Positions 26,624-34,217 of a stretch of DNA of 64,000 bases are shown piece by piece (the stretch's first letter is position 1; every line of letters begins with the position of its first letter). Origin of the DNA: Pseudoalteromonas haloplanktis ATCC 14393. GTDB taxonomy: Bacteria > Pseudomonadota > Gammaproteobacteria > Enterobacterales > Alteromonadaceae. A program made the translations under genes and the position numbers. The notes under the pieces were generated by a model. It did not search any database, was not told the origin of the DNA, and saw nothing but the letters and a program-made list of their open reading frames with translations. Location: the NCBI RefSeq assembly GCF_000238355.1, contig NZ_AHCA01000009.1, positions 124,001 to 188,000 of the forward strand, written 5' to 3'.

Positions 26624-28810
26624 ATGAGTTTTGTTGAAGTTGCTATAAAAGTTCCGTTGCAGCGCACTTTTGATTATCGCATCCCAGCGCAGCTTAGCGG
26701 TTTATTAACACCGCCTCAGGTGGGCGCCCGTGTTATGGTACCGTTTGGCAATCAACGTAAAGTTGCGGTGGTATTGGCTTTAAAAAACCACAGTGACGTG
26801 CCCGCAGACAAACTCAAAGACATGTTTGAAGTCATTGACGATGAACCGATTCTTTCGCCACAACATCTCGAATTATTGCGTTTCACCGCCCGTTACTACT
26901 GCTACCCATTAGGCGAAACCATTCATATTGCTTTACCTAGTGCCCTACGCCAAGGGTTATGCCCAGATAAAAGCAGTATCAATATGGTGACACTGACCGA
27001 TAAAGGCGCCAAGCTGCCGTCTTTAAAAGCTAAAAGCCAATTAAGCTTACTGAAACAATTAGCTGAATCAGGTAAATCGTCTTTAACAGAACTAAAAGCA
27101 CTGGGATTTAATAAAAAAACCATCGACAGCTTACTTGCTAAAGAACTGATCAGCCAAACTATTGAGCACGATAATCAATGGCAACAACAAATACCCACAG
27201 TGGGCACTAAGCCCACACTAAATAAAGAGCAAGCCGTCGCCTGCAGTACAATTAATCAAGCTAAAGGGTTTAATAGCTTTTTACTCGAAGGCGTAACCGG
27301 CAGTGGTAAAACCGAAGTTTATTTACAATGCCTTGAAGATGTTTTAAAACGTGGTGAACAAGCATTAGTACTGGTGCCTGAAATTGGTCTGACACCACAA
27401 ACTGTGAATCGTTTTCGTCGTCGCTTTCCTGATACTCCTATTATGTTATGGCATTCAGCACTGACCGATAACGAGCGCTTACAAACATGGCGTTTTTGTG
27501 AAAAAGCCAGCTGTGCCATAGTGATTGGTACCCGCTCGAGTATTTTTTTGCCGTTTTTAAAACTCGGTATGATCATCGTGGATGAGGAGCACGACAGCTC
27601 TTTTAAACAACAAGATACCCTGCGTTATCATGCTCGTGACCTTGCGGCCTATCGCGCTTTTCAACATAAGATCCCACTCATTTTAGGCTCAGCAACCCCA
27701 GCACTTGAAACCTTACATAAAGCGCTGAACAATAAATATCAGTTATTAAGCTTAACGCAACGCGCACAAACCAGTACCGATAACCAGTTTCAATTACTGG
27801 ATATGAAAGGCCAACCTGATCAAGCAGGTATAGCACATGGAAGCCTGGGAATGATTCGCCAGCATTTAAAGCGCGGCAAACAAGTGATGGTATTTTTAAA
27901 TCGCCGTGGTTTTTCGCCAACCTTGATCTGCCATGAATGTGGCTGGCTTAGTGAATGTACACGTTGTAGTACCAGTGCAACGTTCCATAAAGCGATTGGA
28001 CAAATGATTTGCCACCATTGCGGTGAGCAAGAACGCGTGCCACACCAGTGCCCTGACTGCGGCAGTACGCAAATATTTCCAAATGGAAAAGGCACGGAGC
28101 AAATAGAAGAATTTTTAGCAAGTGAATTTCCTGACACGCCAATTAGCCGGATCGACCGTGATTCAACGCGCCGTAAAGGCAGCTTAGAAAAAGCCTTAGA
28201 CGACATAAACCAAGGTGGCGCACGTATTTTGGTTGGCACCCAAATGCTGGCTAAAGGCCATCACTTTCCTGATGTTAGTCTTGTACTGATACTCGACGTA
28301 GATGGTGGCTTGTATTCCTGTGATTTTCGCGCCACTGAGCATTTAGCACAACTGGTTACGCAAGTTGCAGGACGTGCTGGTCGCAGTGGCGAACCTGGGC
28401 AGGTTTTATTACAAACGCATTTTCCTGAACATCCGCTATTACAAGACTTAGTCAACAATGGTTACCAAGATTTTGCCCGCTTTGCATTACAGGAGCGTGA
28501 TGACGCACAATTACCTCCCATTACTAATATGGCAATTGTGCGCGCTGAAGGACACAACATAAAGCAAGTGGTCGATTTTTTAACGGATTTAGTTCCAGTT
28601 CAGAGTCTAACTGGTATACAATTGCTGGGTCCGATCCCTGCACCACTCGAGCGAATTGCAGGGAAATATCGTTTTCAATTACATATTCAAGCGCTCGAAC
28701 GCCCTCTATTACACCAATATCTCGCGCAAATGGTCGACTATTTAAGTACCAGTAAATTAGCGCAAAAGGTGCGATGGAGCTTAGATGTAGATCCTATAGA
28801 TATGATTTAA
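26624..28810 (+). CDS. priA: Primosomal protein N' (replication restart helicase PriA)
   Basis: 3'-to-5' helicase that reloads DnaB at stalled forks. 728 residues from ATG 26624; an upstream TTG would add eight unlikely residues. N-terminal 3'BD (VEVAIKVPLQRTFDYRIP), Walker A GVTGSGKTEVYL, DEEH box (IVDEEHDSSFKQQ), eight-Cys zinc-binding region (CHECGWLSECTRC ... CHHCGEQERVPHQCPDC), and helicase motifs GTQMLAKGHHFP and QVAGRAGR. Overlaps nothing; the next gene starts 20 bp later. Confidence 0.97.
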   Translation: MSFVEVAIKVPLQRTFDYRIPAQLSGLLTPPQVGARVMVPFGNQRKVAVVLALKNHSDVPADKLKDMFEVIDDEPILSPQHLELLRFTARYYCYPLGETIHIALPSALRQGLCPDKSSINMVTLTDKGAKLPSLKAKSQLSLLKQLAESGKSSLTELKALGFNKKTIDSLLAKELISQTIEHDNQWQQQIPTVGTKPTLNKEQAVACSTINQAKGFNSFLLEGVTGSGKTEVYLQCLEDVLKRGEQALVLVPEIGLTPQTVNRFRRRFPDTPIMLWHSALTDNERLQTWRFCEKASCAIVIGTRSSIFLPFLKLGMIIVDEEHDSSFKQQDTLRYHARDLAAYRAFQHKIPLILGSATPALETLHKALNNKYQLLSLTQRAQTSTDNQFQLLDMKGQPDQAGIAHGSLGMIRQHLKRGKQVMVFLNRRGFSPTLICHECGWLSECTRCSTSATFHKAIGQMICHHCGEQERVPHQCPDCGSTQIFPNGKGTEQIEEFLASEFPDTPISRIDRDSTRRKGSLEKALDDINQGGARILVGTQMLAKGHHFPDVSLVLILDVDGGLYSCDFRATEHLAQLVTQVAGRAGRSGEPGQVLLQTHFPEHPLLQDLVNNGYQDFARFALQERDDAQLPPITNMAIVRAEGHNIKQVVDFLTDLVPVQSLTGIQLLGPIPAPLERIAGKYRFQLHIQALERPLLHQYLAQMVDYLSTSKLAQKVRWSLDVDPIDMI

Positions 28811-28830
28811 GGTTAGAAGTCCACATAACC

Positions 28831-29355
28831 ATGGCACAACATGATTTTATAAATAAAAAACCAAATAACCGTAAAAAACAGCCGCCACCAAAAAAACCAT
28901 TCCCGGTTTTATTGCTGCTTGTGGTTGTATTGTTAGTTGCGAGTTTTAGCTTTGGTTTATGGTATGTAAAAACCAATGCCGATCCAAAATTAGTTGAGCA
29001 ACAAGCAAACCCAGTACCGGCAACAGTAAAAGAACAACTAGCAAAGCCGCGTCCGCCAGAATTTATTAAAGAAATCAAAGAACATGAGATTCAAGTTGAA
29101 GTAAGAGAAATTGAACAAAAAGGCCCCTATGTAATGCAGTGCGGCTCGTTCAGAACCCATGCCCAAGCCGAAACTCTCAAAGCAAAAATAGCATTTGCCG
29201 GACTCATCGCCGAAATTAGAGAAACAACGGGCACTAATGGGGTTTGGTATAAAGTACGCTTAGGCCCTTACAAAACCAAACGTTTAGCCGAAAGTGATAA
29301 AAATAAACTCAAGCGCAGCAAAATAACTGGCTGTGGAATTTGGAATTGGACTTGA
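28831..29355 (+). CDS. ftsN: Short FtsN-like SPOR-domain division protein
   Basis: 174 residues from ATG 28831 (AAGGTTAGAAG upstream). Cytoplasmic basic, Pro-rich N-terminus (NNRKKQPPPKKP), one membrane helix (about 25-46), a short linker and a C-terminal SPOR domain (about 98-172, KGPYVMQCGSFRTHAQAETLKAKI ... VWYKVRLGPYKTKRLAE). E. coli FtsN is about 319 residues; this one lacks most of the Gln-rich linker. The position between priA and hslV matches ftsN in enterics, where cytR intervenes; cytR is absent here. Confidence 0.85.
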   Translation: MAQHDFINKKPNNRKKQPPPKKPFPVLLLLVVVLLVASFSFGLWYVKTNADPKLVEQQANPVPATVKEQLAKPRPPEFIKEIKEHEIQVEVREIEQKGPYVMQCGSFRTHAQAETLKAKIAFAGLIAEIRETTGTNGVWYKVRLGPYKTKRLAESDKNKLKRSKITGCGIWNWT

Positions 29356-29435
29356 TTTTAACCCATTAACCCATATTAACTCATCATCAATCGTTTTTAA
29401 CGAGCTGCCCCTGCGGCTCGATGATGAGGAATAAC

Positions 29436-29954
29436 ATGACCACTATTGTAAGTGTACGTCGCGGCGATAAAGTCGTTATTGGTGGCGATGGCCAAGTTTC
29501 GCTTGGTAACACCGTAATGAAGGGCAATGCCCGCAAAGTTCGACGCCTTTATAATGGCAAAGTGATCGCCGGTTTCGCTGGCGGCACTGCTGATGCCTTC
29601 ACCCTATTCGAACGTTTTGAAAGCAAACTTGAAATGCATCAAGGCAACTTGACCAAAGCCGCTGTTGAAATGGCCAAAGATTGGCGCAGCGATCGCGCCT
29701 TACGAAAGTTAGAAGCCCTACTCGCAGTGGCCGATTCCACCGCATCTTTGATCATCACCGGTAACGGGGATGTTGTGCAACCTGAAAACGACCTAATTGC
29801 CATCGGTAGTGGTGGTAATTTTGCGCAATCAGCGGCAACAGCTCTACTTGAAAATACCGATCTAAGCGCCCGCGACATCGTTGAAAAAAGCCTCACCATC
29901 GCAGGCAATATTTGTGTCTTCACAAATAACTTCCAAACCATCGAAGAATTGTAA
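29436..29954 (+). CDS. hslV: ATP-dependent protease subunit HslV
   Basis: Threonine peptidase of the HslUV (ClpYQ) proteasome-like protease. 172 residues from ATG 29436, chosen because [13 protein letters not shown] places the catalytic Thr directly after Met and GAGGA lies 9 bases upstream; in-frame ATGs upstream would block this. [15 protein letters not shown] and [12 protein letters not shown] are family-typical. 11 bp before hslU. Confidence 0.97.
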   Translation: MTTIVSVRRGDKVVIGGDGQVSLGNTVMKGNARKVRRLYNGKVIAGFAGGTADAFTLFERFESKLEMHQGNLTKAAVEMAKDWRSDRALRKLEALLAVADSTASLIITGNGDVVQPENDLIAIGSGGNFAQSAATALLENTDLSARDIVEKSLTIAGNICVFTNNFQTIEEL

Positions 29955-29965
29955 TAGGAACTGCT

Positions 29966-31294
29966 ATGTCTGATATGACTCCCAGAGAAATCGTTCATGA
30001 ACTTGATCAACATATTATTGGTCAAGCAAAAGCTAAAAAAGCAGTGGCTATTGCACTTCGTAACCGCTGGCGCCGCATGCAACTTAATGAAGATCTTCGC
30101 ACAGAAGTAACACCAAAGAACATATTGATGATCGGCCCAACGGGTGTAGGTAAAACTGAAATTGCTCGTCGCTTAGCAAAACTTGCTAACGCCCCTTTCA
30201 TTAAAGTAGAAGCAACAAAGTTCACCGAAGTAGGCTATGTTGGTAAAGAAGTTGAAACCATCATTCGTGACTTAGTTGACGTGTCAATTAAAATGACTCG
30301 CGAACAGCAGACTAAGAAGTTCAAACATCGCGCTGAAGAAGCCGCAGAAGAACGCATTTTAGACGCCCTATTGCCACCAGCCAAAGATTCTTTTGGCGAA
30401 AGCAAACGCGAAGACGGCTCATCTACACGCCAAGTATTCCGTAAGAAGCTACGTGAAGGGCAACTAGATGACAAAGAAATTGACATTGATTTAGCCCAAG
30501 CACAACCAAATGTTGAGATCATGGCACCACCGGGTATGGAAGAAATGACCAACCAGCTGCAAAGCATGTTCCAAAATATGTCTGGTGACAAACGCAGTAA
30601 GCGCAAAGTAAAAATCAAAGAAGCCTTCAAACTATTAGTTGAAGAAGAAGCTGCAAAATTAGTAAACCCTGAAGAGCTAAAAGAGCAAGCCATCTTCGCT
30701 GCTGAACAAAACGGCATTGTGTTTATCGATGAGATAGACAAAATCTGTAAGCGCGGTGAATCATCAGGCCCAGACGTAAGCCGTGAAGGCGTACAACGTG
30801 ATTTACTCCCATTAATCGAAGGATCAACGGTTAGCACTAAACACGGTATGGTAAAAACCGACCATATGTTGTTTATTGCCTCTGGTGCATTCCAAATGGC
30901 AAAACCATCAGACATGATCCCAGAACTACAAGGCCGCCTACCTATTCGTGTAGAGCTTGAAGCGCTCACGGCTGATGACTTTAAACGCATCCTTACAGAG
31001 CCACATGCTTCATTAACTGAGCAACAACATGCGCTTCTTAAAACAGAGCAAGTAAGTGTTGAATTTAGCGACGATGCCATTGAACGCATTGCAAAAGCAG
31101 CATGGCAAGTAAATGAGAAAACCGAAAACATCGGTGCTCGTCGCCTGCATACTGTGATGGAAAAACTAATGGAAGAGATTTCATTTGACGCCTCAGAGCA
31201 AGCAGGTAGCAATATCGTAATTGATGCAAGTTATGTAGAGAAGCACCTAGGCGCATTAGTTGAAGATGAAGACCTAAGCCGCTTTATTCTTTAA
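29966..31294 (+). CDS. hslU: ATP-dependent protease ATPase subunit HslU
   Basis: AAA+ unfoldase feeding HslV. 442 residues: [22 protein letters not shown], Walker [16 protein letters not shown], the I-domain insertion (about 110-240), Walker [10 protein letters not shown], sensor 2 region [13 protein letters not shown] and the C-terminal LSRFIL that inserts into HslV. SD AGGAAC precedes the ATG. Confidence 0.98.
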   Translation: MSDMTPREIVHELDQHIIGQAKAKKAVAIALRNRWRRMQLNEDLRTEVTPKNILMIGPTGVGKTEIARRLAKLANAPFIKVEATKFTEVGYVGKEVETIIRDLVDVSIKMTREQQTKKFKHRAEEAAEERILDALLPPAKDSFGESKREDGSSTRQVFRKKLREGQLDDKEIDIDLAQAQPNVEIMAPPGMEEMTNQLQSMFQNMSGDKRSKRKVKIKEAFKLLVEEEAAKLVNPEELKEQAIFAAEQNGIVFIDEIDKICKRGESSGPDVSREGVQRDLLPLIEGSTVSTKHGMVKTDHMLFIASGAFQMAKPSDMIPELQGRLPIRVELEALTADDFKRILTEPHASLTEQQHALLKTEQVSVEFSDDAIERIAKAAWQVNEKTENIGARRLHTVMEKLMEEISFDASEQAGSNIVIDASYVEKHLGALVEDEDLSRFIL

Positions 31295-31302
31295 TTTTAA
31301 AA

Positions 31303-31358
31303 CTAGGATCTAGGGCCTAGGTTCTAGGTTCTAGGTTCTAGGTTCTAGGTTTTAGGTT
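31303..31358. repeat. Eight tandem heptamers (CTAGGTT-type)
   Basis: Units: ctaggat, ctagggc, five ctaggtt, ttaggtt. They begin 8 bp after the hslU stop and end 18 bp before the DUF971 start. A decayed echo (gctaggtaactaggttcttgg) occurs at ~31848-31868. Tandem 7-bp units can change number by slippage. Confidence 0.85.
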
Positions 31359-31376
31359 AATCACAAAGGTATAACA

Positions 31377-31751
31377 ATGAAGCAAGTGATCAAGGTACAT
31401 CATCATACCGTTAGTAAAACCCTTGATGTTTATTTTGACGATGACAGCCATTGCACCTTTAGCTGTGAGTTCTTACGTGTTCATTCACCGTCCGCCGAAG
31501 TACAAGGCCACGGTAACGAACCGATGAAATTAGTCCTTAATAAGCAATCAGTAAATATTAAACACATTGAACCCGTCGGCCACTACGCACTGCGTTTAGA
31601 CTTTAATGATGGCCACAACAGCGGCTTATTCAGCTGGGCATACTTCACCCACCTACAAGCCCAACATGATGAGCTATGGCAAACCTACCAACAACGTCTC
31701 AAAGAGCATAATGCCAATAAAGACAGCGTACCGATCAAGTTTGTACCTTAA
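31377..31751 (+). CDS. DUF971 / gamma-butyrobetaine hydroxylase-like N-terminal domain protein
   Basis: 124 residues, a stand-alone version of the small domain found at the N-terminus of gamma-butyrobetaine dioxygenases. Typical features: TLDVYFDDDSHCTFSCEFLRVHSPSAEVQGHG and ALRLDFNDGHNSGLFSWAYFTHL. Molecular role unknown. Such genes commonly follow hslVU in gammaproteobacteria. SD not strong (AAAGGTATAACA). Heptamer repeats lie between it and hslU. Confidence 0.85.
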   Translation: MKQVIKVHHHTVSKTLDVYFDDDSHCTFSCEFLRVHSPSAEVQGHGNEPMKLVLNKQSVNIKHIEPVGHYALRLDFNDGHNSGLFSWAYFTHLQAQHDELWQTYQQRLKEHNANKDSVPIKFVP

Positions 31752-32041
31752 AGAAGCTTTAAGCGATAAGCGGTAAGTTTTAAGCTGCTCGGCGTTAAAG
31801 TTGATTATGTGATTGTGGTTGAGTGTAGTGAAGATAATCAGAAGGCGCTAGGTAACTAGGTTCTTGGTTTTAATAAGCCCTAAATAGTCTGAATAAGTTT
31901 GATATTAATGAGCTTCAATCAAAGCTGATATTCGAGTTTGTAATTTAATATCAATTAGTTAACGCCAAAACAATCAAAGGTATCCGTTAACTAAAATAAG
32001 TGCCAAAGGAGCAAGAACCAACTGTTTCTGTCCTTTTTTAA

Positions 32042-32527
32042 TTACTTTGTTAGCTTTACGATTTTTATGATTTTGTTTTCTTTGCTTATTGGTAAGTAGC
32101 TAACTTCTAAACAACTACCATTTTTTACAACTTTACCAGGTAACTCTTTTTCATAGAAAAAAGGTGTTTTTGTGTAACTATTAAATGAAAACTCAACCCC
32201 ATCAACTTCGAATGTAGCTCTTTGCCTCTTAACCTTGTCTAACCTATAGTTTTGAATACAGCCTGATACAACTGAAAAATCTCCCGCATCGATCTGCTTT
32301 TTAATCTCGCTGTCTCGCTTCAACTCTGAGTATGTTACAAACAATCCGATGATAAAAATGAACCCGATAATTGTTAAAAGCCAATTGCGAGAAATATTTA
32401 CTAAACTCGTTGCAAGGTCAGAAACAGCCGAAAACCTGATCAAAATACTAAACAAAAATAAAACGGGGAACACCCACAAAAAGTAATCCACGCTGGGCTC
32501 TATATTAATTTCAAAATAAGGACTCAA
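32042..32527 (-). CDS. Unknown membrane protein
   Basis: 161 residues starting at TTG 32527 (AGG seven bases upstream). Two membrane helices (about 13-32 and 47-66) are followed by a soluble, probably beta-rich domain of about 90 residues (FSVVSGCIQNYRLDKVKRQRATFEVDGVEFSFNSYTKTPFFYEKELPGKVVKNGSCLEVSYLP, given here only as an outline of positions 83-152). No family recognised. It sits in the accessory patch, with a 78-bp repeat immediately upstream. Codon use looks more AT-rich than the flanking core genes. Confidence 0.6.
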   Translation of the reverse strand: MSPYFEINIEPSVDYFLWVFPVLFLFSILIRFSAVSDLATSLVNISRNWLLTIIGFIFIIGLFVTYSELKRDSEIKKQIDAGDFSVVSGCIQNYRLDKVKRQRATFEVDGVEFSFNSYTKTPFFYEKELPGKVVKNGSCLEVSYLPISKENKIIKIVKLTK

Positions 32528-32546
32528 AATTTACCTAGTACTATAA

Positions 32547-32624
32547 ATAACGAGCCTGTAGATTAACTCGTTTTTAATTTATTGTTGATGGTTCACCATA
32601 GCCGAGTTGCTATTTTGATTCAAT
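32547..32624. repeat. 78-bp repeat, copy A
   Basis: Near-identical to copy B at 33472: shared ATAACGAGCCTGTAGA and, at the other end, CCATAGCCGAGTTGCTATTT then GATTCAAT, with a divergent middle. Contains AACGAG/CTCGTT and TAACTCG/CGAGTTG inverted pairs. The two copies lie 5' of the two unknown genes and bracket the 32892-33455 gene. Confidence 0.85.
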
Positions 32625-32825
32625 AAAAAAGCTGTCGTCGCTCCATTGTGCTGTCTATTTTGATCTTTATTTGAATTAACTAACGGTGGATTTAGATCAC
32701 TGAATCCGTCATAGAATAAGAATGTGCCGCTGGAGGCAATGACTACTTAGCTTCATAAGATTTCAGTGTCATTGAGAGGTATTTGGATCAATATTCATTA
32801 CGGGAGGTAGACCGCCCACAGCACT

Positions 32826-32868
32826 TCCAGTCAATAAAAAGCACATAATGGGTTATGTGGGGACTGGA
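32826..32868. repeat. Nested inverted repeat (two-step hairpin)
   Basis: Outer arms TCCAGTC (32826-32832) and GACTGGA (32862-32868); inner arms CACATAA (32842-32848) and TTATGTG (32853-32859) around TGGG. There is no T-run, so it is not an obvious terminator. Lies just past the stop of the 32892 gene. Confidence 0.6.
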
Positions 32869-32891
32869 GATAGATACATCCGGCTACTCGA

Positions 32892-33455
32892 TTATATATA
32901 TTTAACACCTGAAATACTTGCGATGAAAGTGTTTAAATTATCTTGTAACCTTTTATATGAGTTAAGCGACTCTAAGTAAGCTTGAGTATGGCCTATTGCA
33001 TCATAGTTTACTGCGTCGGTAATTTGGTCATTTCTTTTTTTCGCAAGTTCAATACTATCGATTAACTCTTTACTCATTAATGTACGATATACATTAATCG
33101 CATACTCTTGGTTATCTTTAAAGTTCTCGTAAACATCTTCTTTAGGCTTTCTTGAACGAGGCAATTCATTAAATTCATTACACTCTAATTCTAAGTAATA
33201 TTCAGAAGCTTCAATAACTAAAGAAAGAGAGTGAGCTAAATCTAAAAGTATGTCTTTATTTATTTCCCAAACCCGATCTTTTCTTTGTTTCCTGACAGAG
33301 TCAAAATGAATTGCAGTTGCAACAACGGTTGCTAGTGCAATCACAATATTTGTTACCAGAGCCATATCGAAATTTATGGTAGAAACCAGTATTAGAGTTA
33401 GAAAAATAAAAGAAATAAAGCAACCTAAAATAGCCCCAATAATGAATTTGAACAC
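32892..33455 (-). CDS. Unknown protein with N-terminal membrane helices
   Basis: 187 residues from GTG 33455, which has AGGAGG four bases upstream; an ATG six codons earlier (33473) is also possible. Two hydrophobic helices at the N-terminus (IIGAILGCFISFIFLTLILV and ALVTNIVIALATVVATAI) are followed by a helical cytoplasmic domain with many charged residues (FDSVRKQRKDRVWEIN; ending ...TFIASISGVKYI). No family recognised. The gene is bracketed by copies A and B of a 77-bp repeat and has low GC, as a small acquired cassette might. Confidence 0.6.
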   Translation of the reverse strand: MFKFIIGAILGCFISFIFLTLILVSTINFDMALVTNIVIALATVVATAIHFDSVRKQRKDRVWEINKDILLDLAHSLSLVIEASEYYLELECNEFNELPRSRKPKEDVYENFKDNQEYAINVYRTLMSKELIDSIELAKKRNDQITDAVNYDAIGHTQAYLESLNSYKRLQDNLNTFIASISGVKYI

Positions 33456-33471
33456 GAATCCTCCTAAGCAC

Positions 33472-33548
33472 ATAACGAGCCTGTAGAGTAACTCGTCTTT
33501 ATTTTTATTGATGCATCAACCATAGCCGAGTTGCTATTTTGATTCAAT
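33472..33548. repeat. 77-bp repeat, copy B
   Basis: Second copy of the repeat at 32547. Its middle holds the perfect palindrome TTGATGCATCAA. The left end abuts the AGGAGG ribosome site of the 32892-33455 gene. Confidence 0.85.
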
Positions 33549-33636
33549 CGCTTAGTAACATTAGTGTTAGATTATCGATTATTTAAACATGCCAATGCTA
33601 AGCGCTACGTTTCCCTCATTTACTTCTCATTCTCTT

Positions 33637-34111
33637 CTCTTTGTGCAAAAGATCTTTAACTGAATTATTCACAAAGAGGTTGAGAGACACTGCGCTTTAG
33701 AGGAAAAACCGAAGTTTAGAGGTTAGGTAACTAGAGCCTGAGATTGGCGTAGGTCGTGCTTTAGCGCGTCAATTCCAATAGTTAATGATTCTCGCCATAA
33801 ATGACGACCTACAATGGTGCTAGGTGTATACCCGCAGCTCGTTGCTCGACCCCCGCGGCTTGTTATCCCCTTCCCTTTGTGCAAAAGATCTTTAACTGAA
33901 TTATTCAACTAGAGCCTGAGATTGGCGTAGGTCGTGCTTTAGCGCGTCAATTCCAATAGTTAATTGATTCTCGCCATAAATGACGACCTACAATGGTGCT
34001 AGGTATATACCCACAGCTCGTTGCTCGAACCCCGCGGCTTGTTATCCCCTTCCCTTTGTACAAAAGATCTTTAACTGAATTACTCACAAAGAGGTTAAGA
34101 GACGCTGCGCT
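33637..34111. repeat. Compound tandem repeat: two ~178-bp units flanked by extra partial copies
   Basis: Unit 1 is 33729-33906 (178 bp), unit 2 is 33907-34085 (179 bp), with a handful of differences. Each begins AACTAGAGCCTGAG and ends CTGAATTATTC or CTGAATTACTC. Each has inverted arms GTAGGTCGT / ACGACCTAC (33749-33757 and 33804-33812 in unit 1). The unit tail TTGTGCAAAAGATCTTTAAC also occurs alone at 33641 with CTCTTTGTG/CACAAAGAG arms, and its flank (GAGACACTGCGCT) reappears after unit 2. A 60-codon minus-strand reading frame inside is probably not a gene. Confidence 0.85.
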
Positions 34112-34132
34112 CATTTAATGATCCAAACAAAA

Positions 34133-34178
34133 AAGCCATAACTTTCAAACAACTCAGGCTGCTTAAAACTTATGGCTT
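34133..34178 (-). terminator. Terminator of the first chemoreceptor gene
   Basis: AAGCCATAA (34133-34141) pairs with TTATGGCTT (34170-34178); on the minus strand TTTTTTG follows. The loop is long (28 bases). 40 bp past the stop. Confidence 0.65.
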
Positions 34179-34189
34179 AGCGCTTAAAA

Positions 34190-34217
34190 CTGACAGCTGA
34201 CAGCTGACAGCTGACAG
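34190..34217. repeat. Four tandem CTGACAG heptamers
   Basis: Four exact CTGACAG units run directly up to the stop codon of the chemoreceptor gene at 34218-34220. Confidence 0.9.

Noticed and set aside
30235..31212. A 325-codon open frame antisense to hslU
   Set aside because: It lies entirely opposite a clear AAA+ coding sequence and reads as Ser/Cys-rich low-complexity protein, a codon-usage shadow.
31303..31358. CRISPR-like array
   Set aside because: The units are contiguous 7-mers without spacers, so this is a simple tandem repeat.
32547..33548. Integron attC sites
   Set aside because: The ends look suggestive, but the R''/R' and L''/L' pairing needed for attC is not present and no integrase gene is in the window.
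33723..33908. A 61-codon minus-strand frame inside the 178-bp tandem repeat
   Set aside because: It coincides with repeat DNA, has no ribosome site and no recognisable domain; such frames in dispersed repeats are usually spurious.
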